Below are positions 37,411-46,703 of a DNA stretch of 64,000 bases, piece after piece. Location of the stretch: positions 62,001 through 126,000 of the forward strand of contig NZ_JAUFPR010000008.1 in assembly GCF_030409325.1 (NCBI RefSeq), given 5' to 3'. Below the pieces are notes generated by a model. It had not been told where the DNA came from. It saw nothing but the letters and a program-made list of their open reading frames with translations, and did not search any database. Position numbers and translations under genes: made by a program. The first letter of the stretch is position 1. Every line of letters starts with the position of its first letter. The stretch is from Mucilaginibacter aquaedulcis (lineage in GTDB: Bacteria > Bacteroidota > Bacteroidia > Sphingobacteriales > Sphingobacteriaceae).

Positions 37411-38277
37411 ATGAAAACGTTTTCACTTTCAAGGCATAGCCGGCTTTTCTCTGTTCCTGACAATAATAACACGGAGTACCTCTTTGTAAGTTCCGGAGAC
37501 ACTCCATATCAGGAAGAACCTTACCGGGCAGAAAGTTATGCGATTGTTTACATCAAAGAAGGCGGCGTAAAACTGAATGCCGGTTTAGTATCCACAGATG
37601 TTATTGCACCATCCATCATTACGTTGGGCCCATCGGTTATCCGGTATTTTAGTAAGAGCAGCGAGCACCTGAAAATGGATGTTATATTTTTTAAGGACAC
37701 CTTTTTGCTGGAGCACCATGCCGATCTTTTTTTCCTGGCCAAGTATGATTTTTTTGAGAATAGCGATCTTCATGTTTTACCTCTTCAGGAATCAAACCTT
37801 ATCAAATTCAGCAAAATATTTGAACTTATTCAGCTAACCCAATCTACAGCCAATTACCGGCAGGGCGAGATCATCAGGAACTACATTTTTGCCCTGATCT
37901 ATGAGGTTGATGCCTATCGCAGGCAACATAACCTTGATGCGCCATCCCGACTAAAAGAACATCCTTTGCTTACCAAATTTAAACTGTTGCTGAGCAGCAG
38001 TTATATGTACGAGCGTAAGCTTGAATATTACGCAGAGCATCTCCATTTAACTCCAAAATCACTTTCAGCAGCCATTAAAAAATATTCGGGCAGATCGGCC
38101 GGAAAATGGATAGATGATTCTATTATTCTGGAAGCTAAAGTTTTACTTCAGAATAAATCGCTTACAGTATCGCAGGTAAGCGGGATGCTTAATTTTTCAG
38201 ACCAGTCTGTTTTTGGAAAATTTTTCAGAGCAGGCACCGGGATGTCGCCCGTTGAATATCGTAAAAAATTCAACTAA
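37411..38277 (+). CDS. AraC-family regulator upstream of efflux cassette 2
   Basis: About 288 residues. The sensor half (1-175) has a cupin-like outline (YIKEGGVKLNAG); the C-terminal HTH contains YYAEHLHLTPKSLSAAIKKY and SGMLNFSDQSVFGKFFRAGTG. In-frame ATGs also lie at 37378 and 37396; the ATG at 37411 (MKTFSLSRHS) gives the normal N-terminus of this type. It lies 200 bp ahead of the TolC gene of cassette 2 on the same strand and has a TetR-type operator in its promoter. Confidence 0.85.
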   Translation: MKTFSLSRHSRLFSVPDNNNTEYLFVSSGDTPYQEEPYRAESYAIVYIKEGGVKLNAGLVSTDVIAPSIITLGPSVIRYFSKSSEHLKMDVIFFKDTFLLEHHADLFFLAKYDFFENSDLHVLPLQESNLIKFSKIFELIQLTQSTANYRQGEIIRNYIFALIYEVDAYRRQHNLDAPSRLKEHPLLTKFKLLLSSSYMYERKLEYYAEHLHLTPKSLSAAIKKYSGRSAGKWIDDSIILEAKVLLQNKSLTVSQVSGMLNFSDQSVFGKFFRAGTGMSPVEYRKKFN

Positions 38278-38477
38278 ATTTTATTCCTTCTTCTCGTACT
38301 AACATAAGCCACATCGACGAATAGTGAGGTGCTTTCGTCTATTTTTCGCTGCCCTTTATCCGGAAATTTGTTTATCAAAAATTCAAAAGGGTTTGAGATA
38401 TGATAAGATGCGGATAATACGCTGCTTCATATTGATCCCAACCCTTGAGGATCATAATCAATTAGCACAAAGAAATC

Positions 38478-39836
38478 ATGTATAACTATATCTACTATTA
38501 CAGAAAGTCATATTTTATGGCTGCTGTATCCATGACGCTGCTTATGTTAAGTACAACGTTTGCGAGCGCACAGGCACAACCTGGCAATGGCTATAAATTA
38601 AGTCTTACCGAGGCAGTACAATTTGCCAAGGATCAGAATAAATGGATAAAGGCTGCCAGCATTGAGGAAAACGCCGCTGGCGAAGATCGTAAAGATGCAT
38701 ATGATGCCGCGTTACCAACAGTTAATGTGAATAGCTCATATCAGCGTTTTTCTGACCTTACCTTGTTTTCGCAGGGGCTAAGCCATTCAACCACCATCCC
38801 ATTACCGCCAACCAAAAATGCCGCGGCATTAGGTGTTGATGCTTTATTTAACATTTATGGCGGGGGCAAATTAAAAGCATTGCAAAAGGAAGAAACCTCG
38901 CGTTTTAAACTGGCCGGTCTGAATGCACGTGATCAGTCTGGAAATATTGCTTTACAAACAGCCAGTCAATACCTGGATCTGGTAAAGCTTAATGATCTGC
39001 AGAAATTTATCCTTGACCAGCTTAAACGGGCGCAAAGCAGGTTAAAAAATATTAACTCACTCTATAAAAATCAAAAAGTTACCAGGAGTGATGTGCTGCG
39101 GGCCGAGGTTACGCTATCAAATGTTGAACTCTCTTTACAACAAAACGAAAATGATATTGCTATAGCTAATCAGAAACTGGATGTTTTAATGAATGTGCCG
39201 GATTCTGTACGGATAGCCCCTGCTGATTCTGCCGGGATGACTAAACCCGAGAGTAGTTCGCTGCTGCCGTTTATTGAGGCTGCAGGAGTGTCATCGTACA
39301 GCGTACAAAGAGCAGCAGAAAACGTTGAGCTGCAACGCGCCAGGTTAAGAGGTGTTCAAAGTAATAACAAGCCCACTTTAAGCTTTTATACCGCATACGG
39401 AATTAATTATCCTAACTTTTTAGTTTTTCCACCGGTTAATCAGGCTTATGCACTCGGTTTCGTGGGCTTGAAGGCGCAGTATAACATATCATCGTTATAC
39501 CACAATAAAAGTAAGGTAGCGGCCGGTAAGTTACGGGTAAAAGAGCTTGAAATACAGCAGGCAGCTTATACCGATAATGTACATACAGAGATCAAATCTT
39601 ACTATATCAAATATGGTGAAGCGCTCACACGTATCTCCGTTAATGAGCATTCTGTTGAGCAGGCCGAGGTAAACTATCGTATCGTAAATAACAAATACTT
39701 AAATCAGCTTGCCTTATTAACAGACCTTCTGGATGCGGATAACCTGTACCAGGAATCAAGATTTAATTTGGTAAGGGCACAAACCGATGCCCTGGCTATT
39801 TATTACCATATTCTTTATACCAGCGGAAATTTATAA
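38478..39836 (+). CDS. TolC-family outer-membrane channel, cassette 2
   Basis: A 452-residue outer-membrane efflux protein. The signal sequence is the segment MAAVSMTLLMLSTTFASAQA, so the real start may be the Met at 38517; the ATG at 38478 adds 13 aromatic residues. Two OEP repeats follow, ending QLALLTDLLDADNLYQESRF, the counterpart of the cassette-1 protein's LITDLLDAD. First gene of the three-gene pump operon; the HlyD gene starts 21 bp on. Confidence 0.88.
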   Translation: MYNYIYYYRKSYFMAAVSMTLLMLSTTFASAQAQPGNGYKLSLTEAVQFAKDQNKWIKAASIEENAAGEDRKDAYDAALPTVNVNSSYQRFSDLTLFSQGLSHSTTIPLPPTKNAAALGVDALFNIYGGGKLKALQKEETSRFKLAGLNARDQSGNIALQTASQYLDLVKLNDLQKFILDQLKRAQSRLKNINSLYKNQKVTRSDVLRAEVTLSNVELSLQQNENDIAIANQKLDVLMNVPDSVRIAPADSAGMTKPESSSLLPFIEAAGVSSYSVQRAAENVELQRARLRGVQSNNKPTLSFYTAYGINYPNFLVFPPVNQAYALGFVGLKAQYNISSLYHNKSKVAAGKLRVKELEIQQAAYTDNVHTEIKSYYIKYGEALTRISVNEHSVEQAEVNYRIVNNKYLNQLALLTDLLDADNLYQESRFNLVRAQTDALAIYYHILYTSGNL

Positions 39837-39857
39837 ACCAACACAATATTTAAAACA

Positions 39858-40901
39858 ATGAAAAAAGAAAATCATAAAATACATCCGGGGAACATCGTAA
39901 TCACAGCCGCGGCAGTGATCTTGCTCCTTGCGGGAATCGTATATTTTTTCCAATACTGGAAATACAGTGAACATTATGAAGAAACTAACGATGCCCAGGT
40001 TGAATCATACATTAATCCGGTTTCGGCGCGCGCCGGAGGTTATATACAAAAGGTTTTGTTTAACGAGCATCAGTTGGTTAAACAGGGTGATACACTTGTT
40101 GTACTGGACGACAGAGAATACCGCGCTCAACTGGAGGCTGCAGAAGCAGCTATTGAAGATGCACACGCGCAGCTAACCGTACTTACAGCAAGCATCCGCT
40201 CGGCCGAAACCGGTACCAGTGTTAACCAGGATCAGATCAATGGGGCACATGCCCGGTATGTGCAACAGCAACAGGATATAAAACGGTACGTAAACCTGGT
40301 GAAAGAAGAAGCTGCCACTGGTGCCGATCTGGAGCAAGTACAAGCACATTATGATGTGGCCGAAAGTGATTACAGTGCCGCAAAAAATTCCCTGCGTACC
40401 AACGAGGCACGCATAGCAGAGCTTAAAACGCATTTTGCCTTATTACAGGCAGATATTAAGCGTAAACAAGCAGCACTGGAACTGGCCAGGCTTAATTTAT
40501 CATATACCATTATCCGTGCGCCATACTCAGGCAGGCTGGGACGTAAAAACATTTTAGAAGGCCAGCAGATACAGCCGGGGCAACCATTGGTAAGCATCAT
40601 TAATGAAAGTGAAAAGTGGATAACTGCGAATTATAAAGAAACACAGGTAGCCGGCATGTATGTAGGGCAGCCTGTAGAGATTAGGGTTGACGCAATTGAT
40701 GGCAAAGTATTTCATGGCAAGATCATGGCTATAGCGGGCTCTACCGGGGCACGTTTCTCGCTTTTGCCACCTGATAATTCAACCGGAAATTTCGTAAAGA
40801 TCATTCAGCGGGTACCGGTAAAAATTGAGTTTGCAGATGAACATACCAGCAACGTGGTACCAGGCATGAACGTTAGCGTTGCTGTAAAAAAGAGGTCATA
40901 A
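39858..40901 (+). CDS. HlyD/EmrA-type membrane fusion protein, cassette 2
   Basis: A 347-residue adaptor with one N-terminal membrane helix (about 13-32), lipoyl halves around NPVSARAGGYIQKVLFNEHQ and ILEGQQIQPGQPLVSI, a helical hairpin between them and the PPDNSTGNFVKIIQRVPVKI signature near the end. It is collinear with the protein at 32935. It links the MFS protein, whose gene begins 2 bp downstream, with the TolC protein upstream. Confidence 0.9.
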   Translation: MKKENHKIHPGNIVITAAAVILLLAGIVYFFQYWKYSEHYEETNDAQVESYINPVSARAGGYIQKVLFNEHQLVKQGDTLVVLDDREYRAQLEAAEAAIEDAHAQLTVLTASIRSAETGTSVNQDQINGAHARYVQQQQDIKRYVNLVKEEAATGADLEQVQAHYDVAESDYSAAKNSLRTNEARIAELKTHFALLQADIKRKQAALELARLNLSYTIIRAPYSGRLGRKNILEGQQIQPGQPLVSIINESEKWITANYKETQVAGMYVGQPVEIRVDAIDGKVFHGKIMAIAGSTGARFSLLPPDNSTGNFVKIIQRVPVKIEFADEHTSNVVPGMNVSVAVKKRS

Positions 40902-40903
40902 TC

Positions 40904-42505
40904 ATGAAATCAGCATATTTTAAAGATTGGATAACAGGCTGGCACTGGGGAGTGCGTATAGCTTTGTTCCTGGTTCTGTTATCAAGCCTGGTGCAGTTGG
41001 GCATGTTTGTACTTACTCAGGGCTATATGGTTAGTGCGCTTGGTGCACAGCCCGAAGATATTTCGTTTGCCTTATTTGCAACATATGCCGGTATTATTAC
41101 TGTTTTACCGGTGCAATTTAGGTTTTTCAGATACTTTCAAACCCGGAGCTATTTGTTAACAAGTATGATGGTGGCTTTATTGCTCAATTTTATTTGTTTG
41201 CATCTACAGGATATTACTTTGTTTTTGATAGTGAGGTTTTTTCAGGGACTGGTAACAGGTAATGTTATTGTGTTTGCCTTGTTGCTGATATTTACCCGTT
41301 TACCCTCAGATCGCGCGCAGAAGATAGCTCCGGCCGTGTTTTATGGAACGCTGCTTAGCCATACCGTATTGATTGGTTTGCTCGCTGGGATAGTGCTGGA
41401 ATCGGCCGATTGGAAGGTTACCTATTATTACCTGATCATGTTTCAGCTGATAACGATGTTCATGACTTTGCTGATGTTAAAACAAAAGTCGGTACATAAG
41501 CGCTATCCACTATATCAGATTGATTGGGGGGGCATGGTGATATTCGCCTTCAGCGCGCTTTCTGTTGCTTATACTATTGTATATGGCTCAAAATACTATT
41601 GGTTTGCCGATCCCCGCATACGGTATAGTACTACTGCGGCTGTAATAGGTTCCGTATTATTTTTTTACAGACAAAGCATCATCAAGAGGCCGGTGGTTCA
41701 TCTCAGTGTATTTAAATCGCGAAACTTTGTAATGGGTATTTGTTTGCTGGCAATTTATTATGGCTGTAAGGATAGCATTAGCCTGGTATATGGTTACGCC
41801 GGCGGGATCTTGAAATGGAGCGCCCTGCAGGTTATTATATTAGGCCTGTGTAATATAGCCGGAATGATAGGTTTGTTAGTTTTGGCTATCAGGCTGCTGC
41901 TGGCAGAAAAGGTTACCATCAGAGTGCTTTTGATAATTGGCTTTGCAATGTTGGGTGGGTTCAATATATGGATGAGCTTTATATTAACACCAGATATGTC
42001 ATTTACCAACCTGCTGCTGCCTGTTTTTGTGCAGGGTGCTGCTTCGGGGCTTTTGTTTATTCCTATTATGATCTATGTGCTTTCGTCGGCTTCCGGAGCG
42101 GGAGTAAGTGGGATGGTACTTGCAGCCTGTACACGTTTTACTGCTACTGCAAACTCATCTGCCGGGTTTTATAACCTGCAGTTATATTTCAATCAATATT
42201 TTAAGGAGGGTTTTCTGGGGTATATCACGGCAGATAGTCAAAATACAGTTATACGCTTGAATGCCTACAAGTCGCTTTACATGTCAAAAGGATTTACGGC
42301 CGAACAGGCATCGGGGTTGGCAAATGGAGCGGTATGGCAAAGTTTAACGCAGCAGAGCCAGTTATTAACAAACCGTGCAATCTTTGTGCTATTTGCCATA
42401 GTACTTATAGCTATCTCCGTCCTCATCCTGATTATTCCGGCTATAGGTAAAACGGTAACACATTGGAATAAGCGGATGCTGGTTCCGTCCTTTAAGAATT
42501 TATGA
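40904..42505 (+). CDS. MFS drug efflux transporter (DHA2/EmrB-like), cassette 2
   Basis: A 533-residue, about 14-span transporter, paralogue of the one at 31353 (both begin with a short WxPGW or DWITGWHWG stretch before the first span). Substrate unknown. Last gene of the cassette; the convergent TetR gene ends 23 bp beyond its stop. Neither MFS protein has acidic membrane residues I could use to predict a drug class. Confidence 0.87.
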   Translation: MKSAYFKDWITGWHWGVRIALFLVLLSSLVQLGMFVLTQGYMVSALGAQPEDISFALFATYAGIITVLPVQFRFFRYFQTRSYLLTSMMVALLLNFICLHLQDITLFLIVRFFQGLVTGNVIVFALLLIFTRLPSDRAQKIAPAVFYGTLLSHTVLIGLLAGIVLESADWKVTYYYLIMFQLITMFMTLLMLKQKSVHKRYPLYQIDWGGMVIFAFSALSVAYTIVYGSKYYWFADPRIRYSTTAAVIGSVLFFYRQSIIKRPVVHLSVFKSRNFVMGICLLAIYYGCKDSISLVYGYAGGILKWSALQVIILGLCNIAGMIGLLVLAIRLLLAEKVTIRVLLIIGFAMLGGFNIWMSFILTPDMSFTNLLLPVFVQGAASGLLFIPIMIYVLSSASGAGVSGMVLAACTRFTATANSSAGFYNLQLYFNQYFKEGFLGYITADSQNTVIRLNAYKSLYMSKGFTAEQASGLANGAVWQSLTQQSQLLTNRAIFVLFAIVLIAISVLILIIPAIGKTVTHWNKRMLVPSFKNL

Positions 42506-42528
42506 TCTTTGTTGTTTTAATTGATGAG

Positions 42529-43095
42529 CTATATGAGGAGCGAGGCAGCTATTATTTTTGCATTTTTAATAGAGGCTTCGCCCTTGTATAAGCTTGCTGC
42601 AACAGTTGATCCTTCGAGGAGTAAAAAGATGGCTTCGGCAATCATATCGAGGGTTAATGCTGCCGGGCTTTTTAAATGTATCTGAACTAACAAACTTTTG
42701 ATATACTGCTTTAGTTTATCCTTTTCGTGGCTAACCTGTTCGTATATCTTCAGATCGTCTTTGGTCAATTCTGCAACTACTTTGGCAAACTGGCAGCCAC
42801 GGAAGTCGGTTTTAAACTGCTCTTGTTCGCGAAAATCAAATATGGAAAGTAATTTGGATCTCGGGTCTTTAATCGGTGAAAGATATTCTTCCAAAGCGGT
42901 AAACCAAAGGTTTTCGGCTTGTTCAATATATGCGGAAAGCAGGTCTTTTTTTGAAGGAAAATGATTATAGAGAGAACCCCGGGCTATATCAGCCTCATCA
43001 ATGATTTGATTTATACCGGTAGCATTGTATCCCTGTTCATAAAATAACCGTGAAGCAACATTAAGGATTTTTGTTTTAGCTGCAGATTCCTTCAT
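42529..43095 (-). CDS. TetR-family repressor
   Basis: A 188-residue regulator. The N-terminal HTH spans about 10-55 (NATGINQIIDEADIARGSLYNHF), and the C-terminal domain resembles the YxaF/LmrA kind (FRGCQFAKVVAELTKDD) with a cysteine in the ligand pocket region. It is convergent with efflux cassette 2. Two matching palindromes (37262 and 45719) lie upstream of the cassette-2 AraC gene and of ilvB, so it may control both. No such palindrome is seen in front of its own gene. Confidence 0.88.
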   Translation of the reverse strand: MKESAAKTKILNVASRLFYEQGYNATGINQIIDEADIARGSLYNHFPSKKDLLSAYIEQAENLWFTALEEYLSPIKDPRSKLLSIFDFREQEQFKTDFRGCQFAKVVAELTKDDLKIYEQVSHEKDKLKQYIKSLLVQIHLKSPAALTLDMIAEAIFLLLEGSTVAASLYKGEASIKNAKIIAASLLI

Positions 43096-43254
43096 TTACA
43101 AAAATACTAAAATTAAATTTTCTGCTGTTTTCGCAGAATGGATGTGCTTACCAGTGATTATTTGGTAACAACTAAAGGGATGCTACATGATTGAATGCTC
43201 TGCCCCCGAATTACAGGGGCAGATACATTTCAATCTATCATCATCATCAAACAC

Positions 43255-43869
43255 TCAAACAATTAGTCCTTTGGTAATTTCATTTAAGAAATGTTCCGAA
43301 TATGCATCGGGCAACGGGTTTAACCTTTCAAACTCTTTTAGTTTGCTATTAAAGCCATCGCTCTTTTTTATAATTGCCACTCTTGCGCTGCGCACAAACT
43401 CAATAAGGCCGTAAGGCTGCAAAAGGGTTATCAGGTTATCGGTTTCCTCGCGGTGGCCGGAAGCTTCAAATACGGTATAATCCTTTCTGATTACCACAAC
43501 CCTGGCTCCATATCTCCGTAACAGGCGTTCAACGTTTAACTGCTCTTCAATAATACTTGTTGGCATTTTATATAGGGCCATTTCCTGCCATATAACATCA
43601 TTGTTTGAATGATAGTAAGCCTTAATTACACCGTTTAATTTTTCCAGATGGCGAATGAGTTTATTCATCAGCTCATCCGTTTCAATGATCACTACATTAA
43701 AGCGATAGATACCCTCAACCTCTGATGGTGATGTGTTAAGGCTTTCAATATTTATTTTGCGGCGTGTAAAGATGGAGGCTACCTGACTTAACAGCCCAAC
43801 ATGATTTTCGGTATACAGGGTGATGTTAAATTCCTGTTTATTTATCTCCTCGTTTTGCATGTTCTTCAT
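43255..43869 (-). CDS. ilvN: acetolactate synthase small (regulatory) subunit
   Basis: A 204-residue regulatory subunit. The N-terminal ACT domain (about 15-90) contains VGLLSQVASIFTRRKINIESL and binds valine for feedback inhibition; the C-terminal domain (about 95-190) is also present, so it is the long form usual in Bacteroidetes. It stimulates the catalytic subunit in the first common step of valine, leucine and isoleucine synthesis. Its ATG overlaps the ilvB stop by one base (TAATG), giving coupled translation. Confidence 0.9.
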   Translation of the reverse strand: MKNMQNEEINKQEFNITLYTENHVGLLSQVASIFTRRKINIESLNTSPSEVEGIYRFNVVIIETDELMNKLIRHLEKLNGVIKAYYHSNNDVIWQEMALYKMPTSIIEEQLNVERLLRRYGARVVVIRKDYTVFEASGHREETDNLITLLQPYGLIEFVRSARVAIIKKSDGFNSKLKEFERLNPLPDAYSEHFLNEITKGLIV

Positions 43870-45608
43870 TATTTAAGCCTGATCTCACTTAAACTGCATC
43901 CCTGGGCTACCATCGGGAAAACGTTGTTTTCTTTGGTCACCATTACTTCCAGCAAAAACGATCCCTTACTATTCATCATTTCGTTTAATGCCGCCGGAAG
44001 TTCTTCACGGTCAGCTACGCGCTTTGATGCAATTTTGTAAGATGTTGCTAAAGTCACAAAATCAGGGCTCTCAAGATCCGAAAACGAATACCTGCTATCG
44101 TTAAACAACTCCTGCCATTGGCGTATCATTCCCAAAAAGCGGTTATTTAAAACGATGATCTTCACATCTATTTTGTTTTGCATAATGGTGCCTAACTCCT
44201 GTAACGTCATTTGAAACCCTCCATCTCCGGCAATTGTAATTACAGTTCGTTCGGGTGCTCCGTATTTAGCGCCAATGGCCGCAGGCAAGGCAAAGCCCAT
44301 TGTGCCTAATCCGCCGCTGGTTACATTGCTGCGGGTTTTATTTAGTTTAGAGTAACGACTGGCAACCATCTGATTCTGGCCCACATCTGTTACAATAACA
44401 GCTTCGCCGTTGGTAATATCATTCAGGTGCCGTATAACTTCGCCCATAGTTATTTCTCCGGATGTGGGGTTTAGTTCCGGGTAAATAACCAGCTCAAGTT
44501 CATCCTGGTAATAGGCCTGAAATCTGGCCAGCCAATCTGTATGTTGCTTCTTTTCAATCAAAGCAGTTAGCATAGGCAGGGTCTCCTTGCAATCGCCCCA
44601 AACGGGCACTGTTGCTTTGATATTCTTATCTATTTCAGAAGGGTCAATATCCAGGTGAACTACTTTTGCCTGTTTAGCATATTTATCTAACCGGCCGGTA
44701 ACCCTGTCGTCAAAGCGCATTCCGATAGCAATCAGCACATCAGTTTGGTTGGTTAGCATATTTGGCGCGTAATTGCCATGCATGCCCAGCATACCCACAT
44801 TAAGGGGATGATCACTTGGAATGGCACCGGCGCCTAAAACTGTCCATGCGTAAGGGATTCCGGATTTTTCGATAAATGCTTTAAATTCAGCCTCCGCGCC
44901 CCCTAATATTACACCCTGACCCAATAATACCATTGGCCTCTGGGCCTGGTTAATTAGTTCGGCGGCTTGTTCAATATAGCTTGGTCGCACAATTGGCTTT
45001 GGCCTGTAGCTGCGTATATGATCACATTTGGTGTAACCTTTGTAATCAAACATTTGCAGTTGAGCGTTTTTGGTTATATCAATTAACACAGGTCCCGGGC
45101 GGCCGCTCCGGGCAATGTAAAAGGCCTTGGCCAACACCGATGGAATTTCGGTAGCATCAGTTATTTGGTAGTTCCATTTAGTTATCTGGCTGGACATGTT
45201 AACGATGTCTGTTTCTTGAAATGCGTCGCTTCCTAACAGGTGGGCGTAAACCTGGCCGGTTATACAAACCACAGGGGTACTATCAATCATGGCATCAGCA
45301 ATACCGGTTATCATGTTGGTTGCGCCGGGGCCGCTGGTGGCCAGGGCAACGCCAACTTTCCCCGATGTACGGGCATACCCTTGGCTGGCGTGAATAGCTC
45401 CCTGTTCGTGCCTCACCAAAATGTGTTTTAGTTTTTCGCTATAATCAAATAAGGCGTCATATATAGCTATTGTAGCACCTCCCGGTACGCCAAAAATAAC
45501 GTCAACGCCTTCGGCAACCAGAGCCTCTAATATGGCTACTGATCCGGATACTTGTTTTATTTCGCTTGTAGATATTGCTGTTACTATTTGCTGGGGTGTG
45601 GTTTCCAT
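43869..45608 (-). CDS. ilvB: acetolactate synthase large (catalytic) subunit
   Basis: A 579-residue TPP enzyme. The catalytic Glu lies in VRHEQGAIHASQGYART near 63, the FAD-like middle domain is intact, and the TPP/Mg motif GDGGFQMTLQELGTI lies near 465. It condenses two pyruvates, or pyruvate with 2-oxobutyrate. Normally found with ilvD, ilvC and leu genes, here ilvBN stands alone among efflux and regulator genes. A TetR-type site overlaps a -7-like TAAATTTG on its strand 110 bp upstream, and it is divergent from an AraC gene. Confidence 0.92.
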   Translation of the reverse strand: METTPQQIVTAISTSEIKQVSGSVAILEALVAEGVDVIFGVPGGATIAIYDALFDYSEKLKHILVRHEQGAIHASQGYARTSGKVGVALATSGPGATNMITGIADAMIDSTPVVCITGQVYAHLLGSDAFQETDIVNMSSQITKWNYQITDATEIPSVLAKAFYIARSGRPGPVLIDITKNAQLQMFDYKGYTKCDHIRSYRPKPIVRPSYIEQAAELINQAQRPMVLLGQGVILGGAEAEFKAFIEKSGIPYAWTVLGAGAIPSDHPLNVGMLGMHGNYAPNMLTNQTDVLIAIGMRFDDRVTGRLDKYAKQAKVVHLDIDPSEIDKNIKATVPVWGDCKETLPMLTALIEKKQHTDWLARFQAYYQDELELVIYPELNPTSGEITMGEVIRHLNDITNGEAVIVTDVGQNQMVASRYSKLNKTRSNVTSGGLGTMGFALPAAIGAKYGAPERTVITIAGDGGFQMTLQELGTIMQNKIDVKIIVLNNRFLGMIRQWQELFNDSRYSFSDLESPDFVTLATSYKIASKRVADREELPAALNEMMNSKGSFLLEVMVTKENNVFPMVAQGCSLSEIRLK

Positions 45609-45718
45609 AGTTGAATTTTAACTTATGCCTATACTATTATTTAAAACGGTCTGTTTATGCCCTGAACTTGTTGAATTGACGTATTCTCGTATCTCTTTTT
45701 TAACGTTAATTACAAATT

Positions 45719-45734
45719 TAGACCAGTCAGTCTA
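45719..45734. promoter_or_regulatory. TetR-type operator upstream of ilvB
   Basis: TAGAC-CAGTCA-GTCTA is an inverted repeat. Its first ten bases TAGACCAGTC equal the reverse complement of most of the 37262 site. On the minus strand its right end runs into TAAATTTG, a fit to the Bacteroidetes -7 box (TAnnTTTG), so a bound repressor would block ilvB transcription. Confidence 0.45.
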
Positions 45735-45828
45735 TTTTTAAATTTCGATAATGGTCAAAGTTTTGATGATTCCGGCCATAAAGGCGTTTGGATGAAGAAT
45801 TGAATGAATAAGTGCTTACATTGTTTAC

Positions 45829-45867
45829 CGCTATATGACGGGTAACCAGCAGGTAATTCGGATATTA
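45829..45867 (-). promoter_or_regulatory. 30-bp-spaced direct-repeat site (candidate AraC-type operator)
   Basis: Minus-strand halves TAATATCCG (45859-45867) and CATATAGCG (45829-45837) start 30 bp apart; the second is followed by GTAAAC as at 27179. The site ends 14 bp before the AraC start codon at 45882, which suits autoregulation by that protein, and lies 220 bp upstream of ilvB. Confidence 0.5.
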
Positions 45868-45881
45868 GACAAAGTAATAAA

Positions 45882-46679
45882 ATGAGTTTACCAGCGTCTC
45901 TTGAAGAAATCGAATTACGTGACGATTCGATATTTGTAATGCATGAAAAATGCGAAAAGTATATCCCTTTTCATAAACACTCCAAAAATCAACTCACCTA
46001 TGTGGAGGGTGGGCTTGGCTATATCAGATTCAGGGAAAAGCTGTTCGTGATACCTGCGCGCCATTATTTCTGGATACCTGCGGGTGTAGAGCATACGATA
46101 ACCATAGGCCATTCGGCAACAAAGTGCAGAACGCTGTTTTTTCATACCAATGGCGATGCGGGAAATGAATTTTACACTAAAGTGGGGATCTACCCGATAA
46201 CTGATCTGCTTTTCCAGATGATCAAATTCACCGAGCAATGGAATGCGCATATTTTGCCCGGCGATGAACCATTTGCGTTTTTGCAAAGTATCAAGAATAT
46301 TCTGCCGCAGGTAAGTAATCAAATACTTTCGGTTGCTTTACCATTTACCGAGAATGAGCGAATGTTGAAGATTTTGGCCTACATGGAAGATAATCTTGCG
46401 GAAAGCCATACTTTGCAAAGTATCAGCCAAAGGTTTGGTGTAAGTGAGAGAACCTTGTCGCGGTTTTTTCAATCAACACTTAACGTTTCTTTTCTTCAAT
46501 ATCTTAAGTTGTTAAGAATGGCAAAGGCATTTCAACTAATTGTTGCCAATGAGCATTCACTGGCCGAGGTAGCCTTTTTATGCGGTTATCAGAGTTTGTC
46601 GTCATTCAGTAACACATTTTACCAGGTTACCAAAACCCGCCCTTCTGAACATTTAACCGCAGTGCATAGCCCGGTTTAA
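45882..46679 (+). CDS. AraC-family regulator divergent from ilvBN
   Basis: A 265-residue paralogue of the regulator at 35444. The cupin-like domain shows FHKHSKNQLTYVEGGLGYI and ARHYFWIPAGVEHTI; the HTH has ISQRFGVSERTLSRFFQ and CGYQSLSSFSNTFYQV. Divergent from ilvBN, with a direct-repeat site just before its start codon and a TetR-type site further up. It may control ilvBN or itself; the ligand is unknown. Confidence 0.9.
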   Translation: MSLPASLEEIELRDDSIFVMHEKCEKYIPFHKHSKNQLTYVEGGLGYIRFREKLFVIPARHYFWIPAGVEHTITIGHSATKCRTLFFHTNGDAGNEFYTKVGIYPITDLLFQMIKFTEQWNAHILPGDEPFAFLQSIKNILPQVSNQILSVALPFTENERMLKILAYMEDNLAESHTLQSISQRFGVSERTLSRFFQSTLNVSFLQYLKLLRMAKAFQLIVANEHSLAEVAFLCGYQSLSSFSNTFYQVTKTRPSEHLTAVHSPV

Positions 46680-46703
46680 ATAAGGATATTAACTGAAGCC
46701 CAT

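Noticed and set aside
43187..43414. 75-codon plus-strand ORF over the ilvN end
   Set aside because: Antisense shadow of ilvN with no features of its own.
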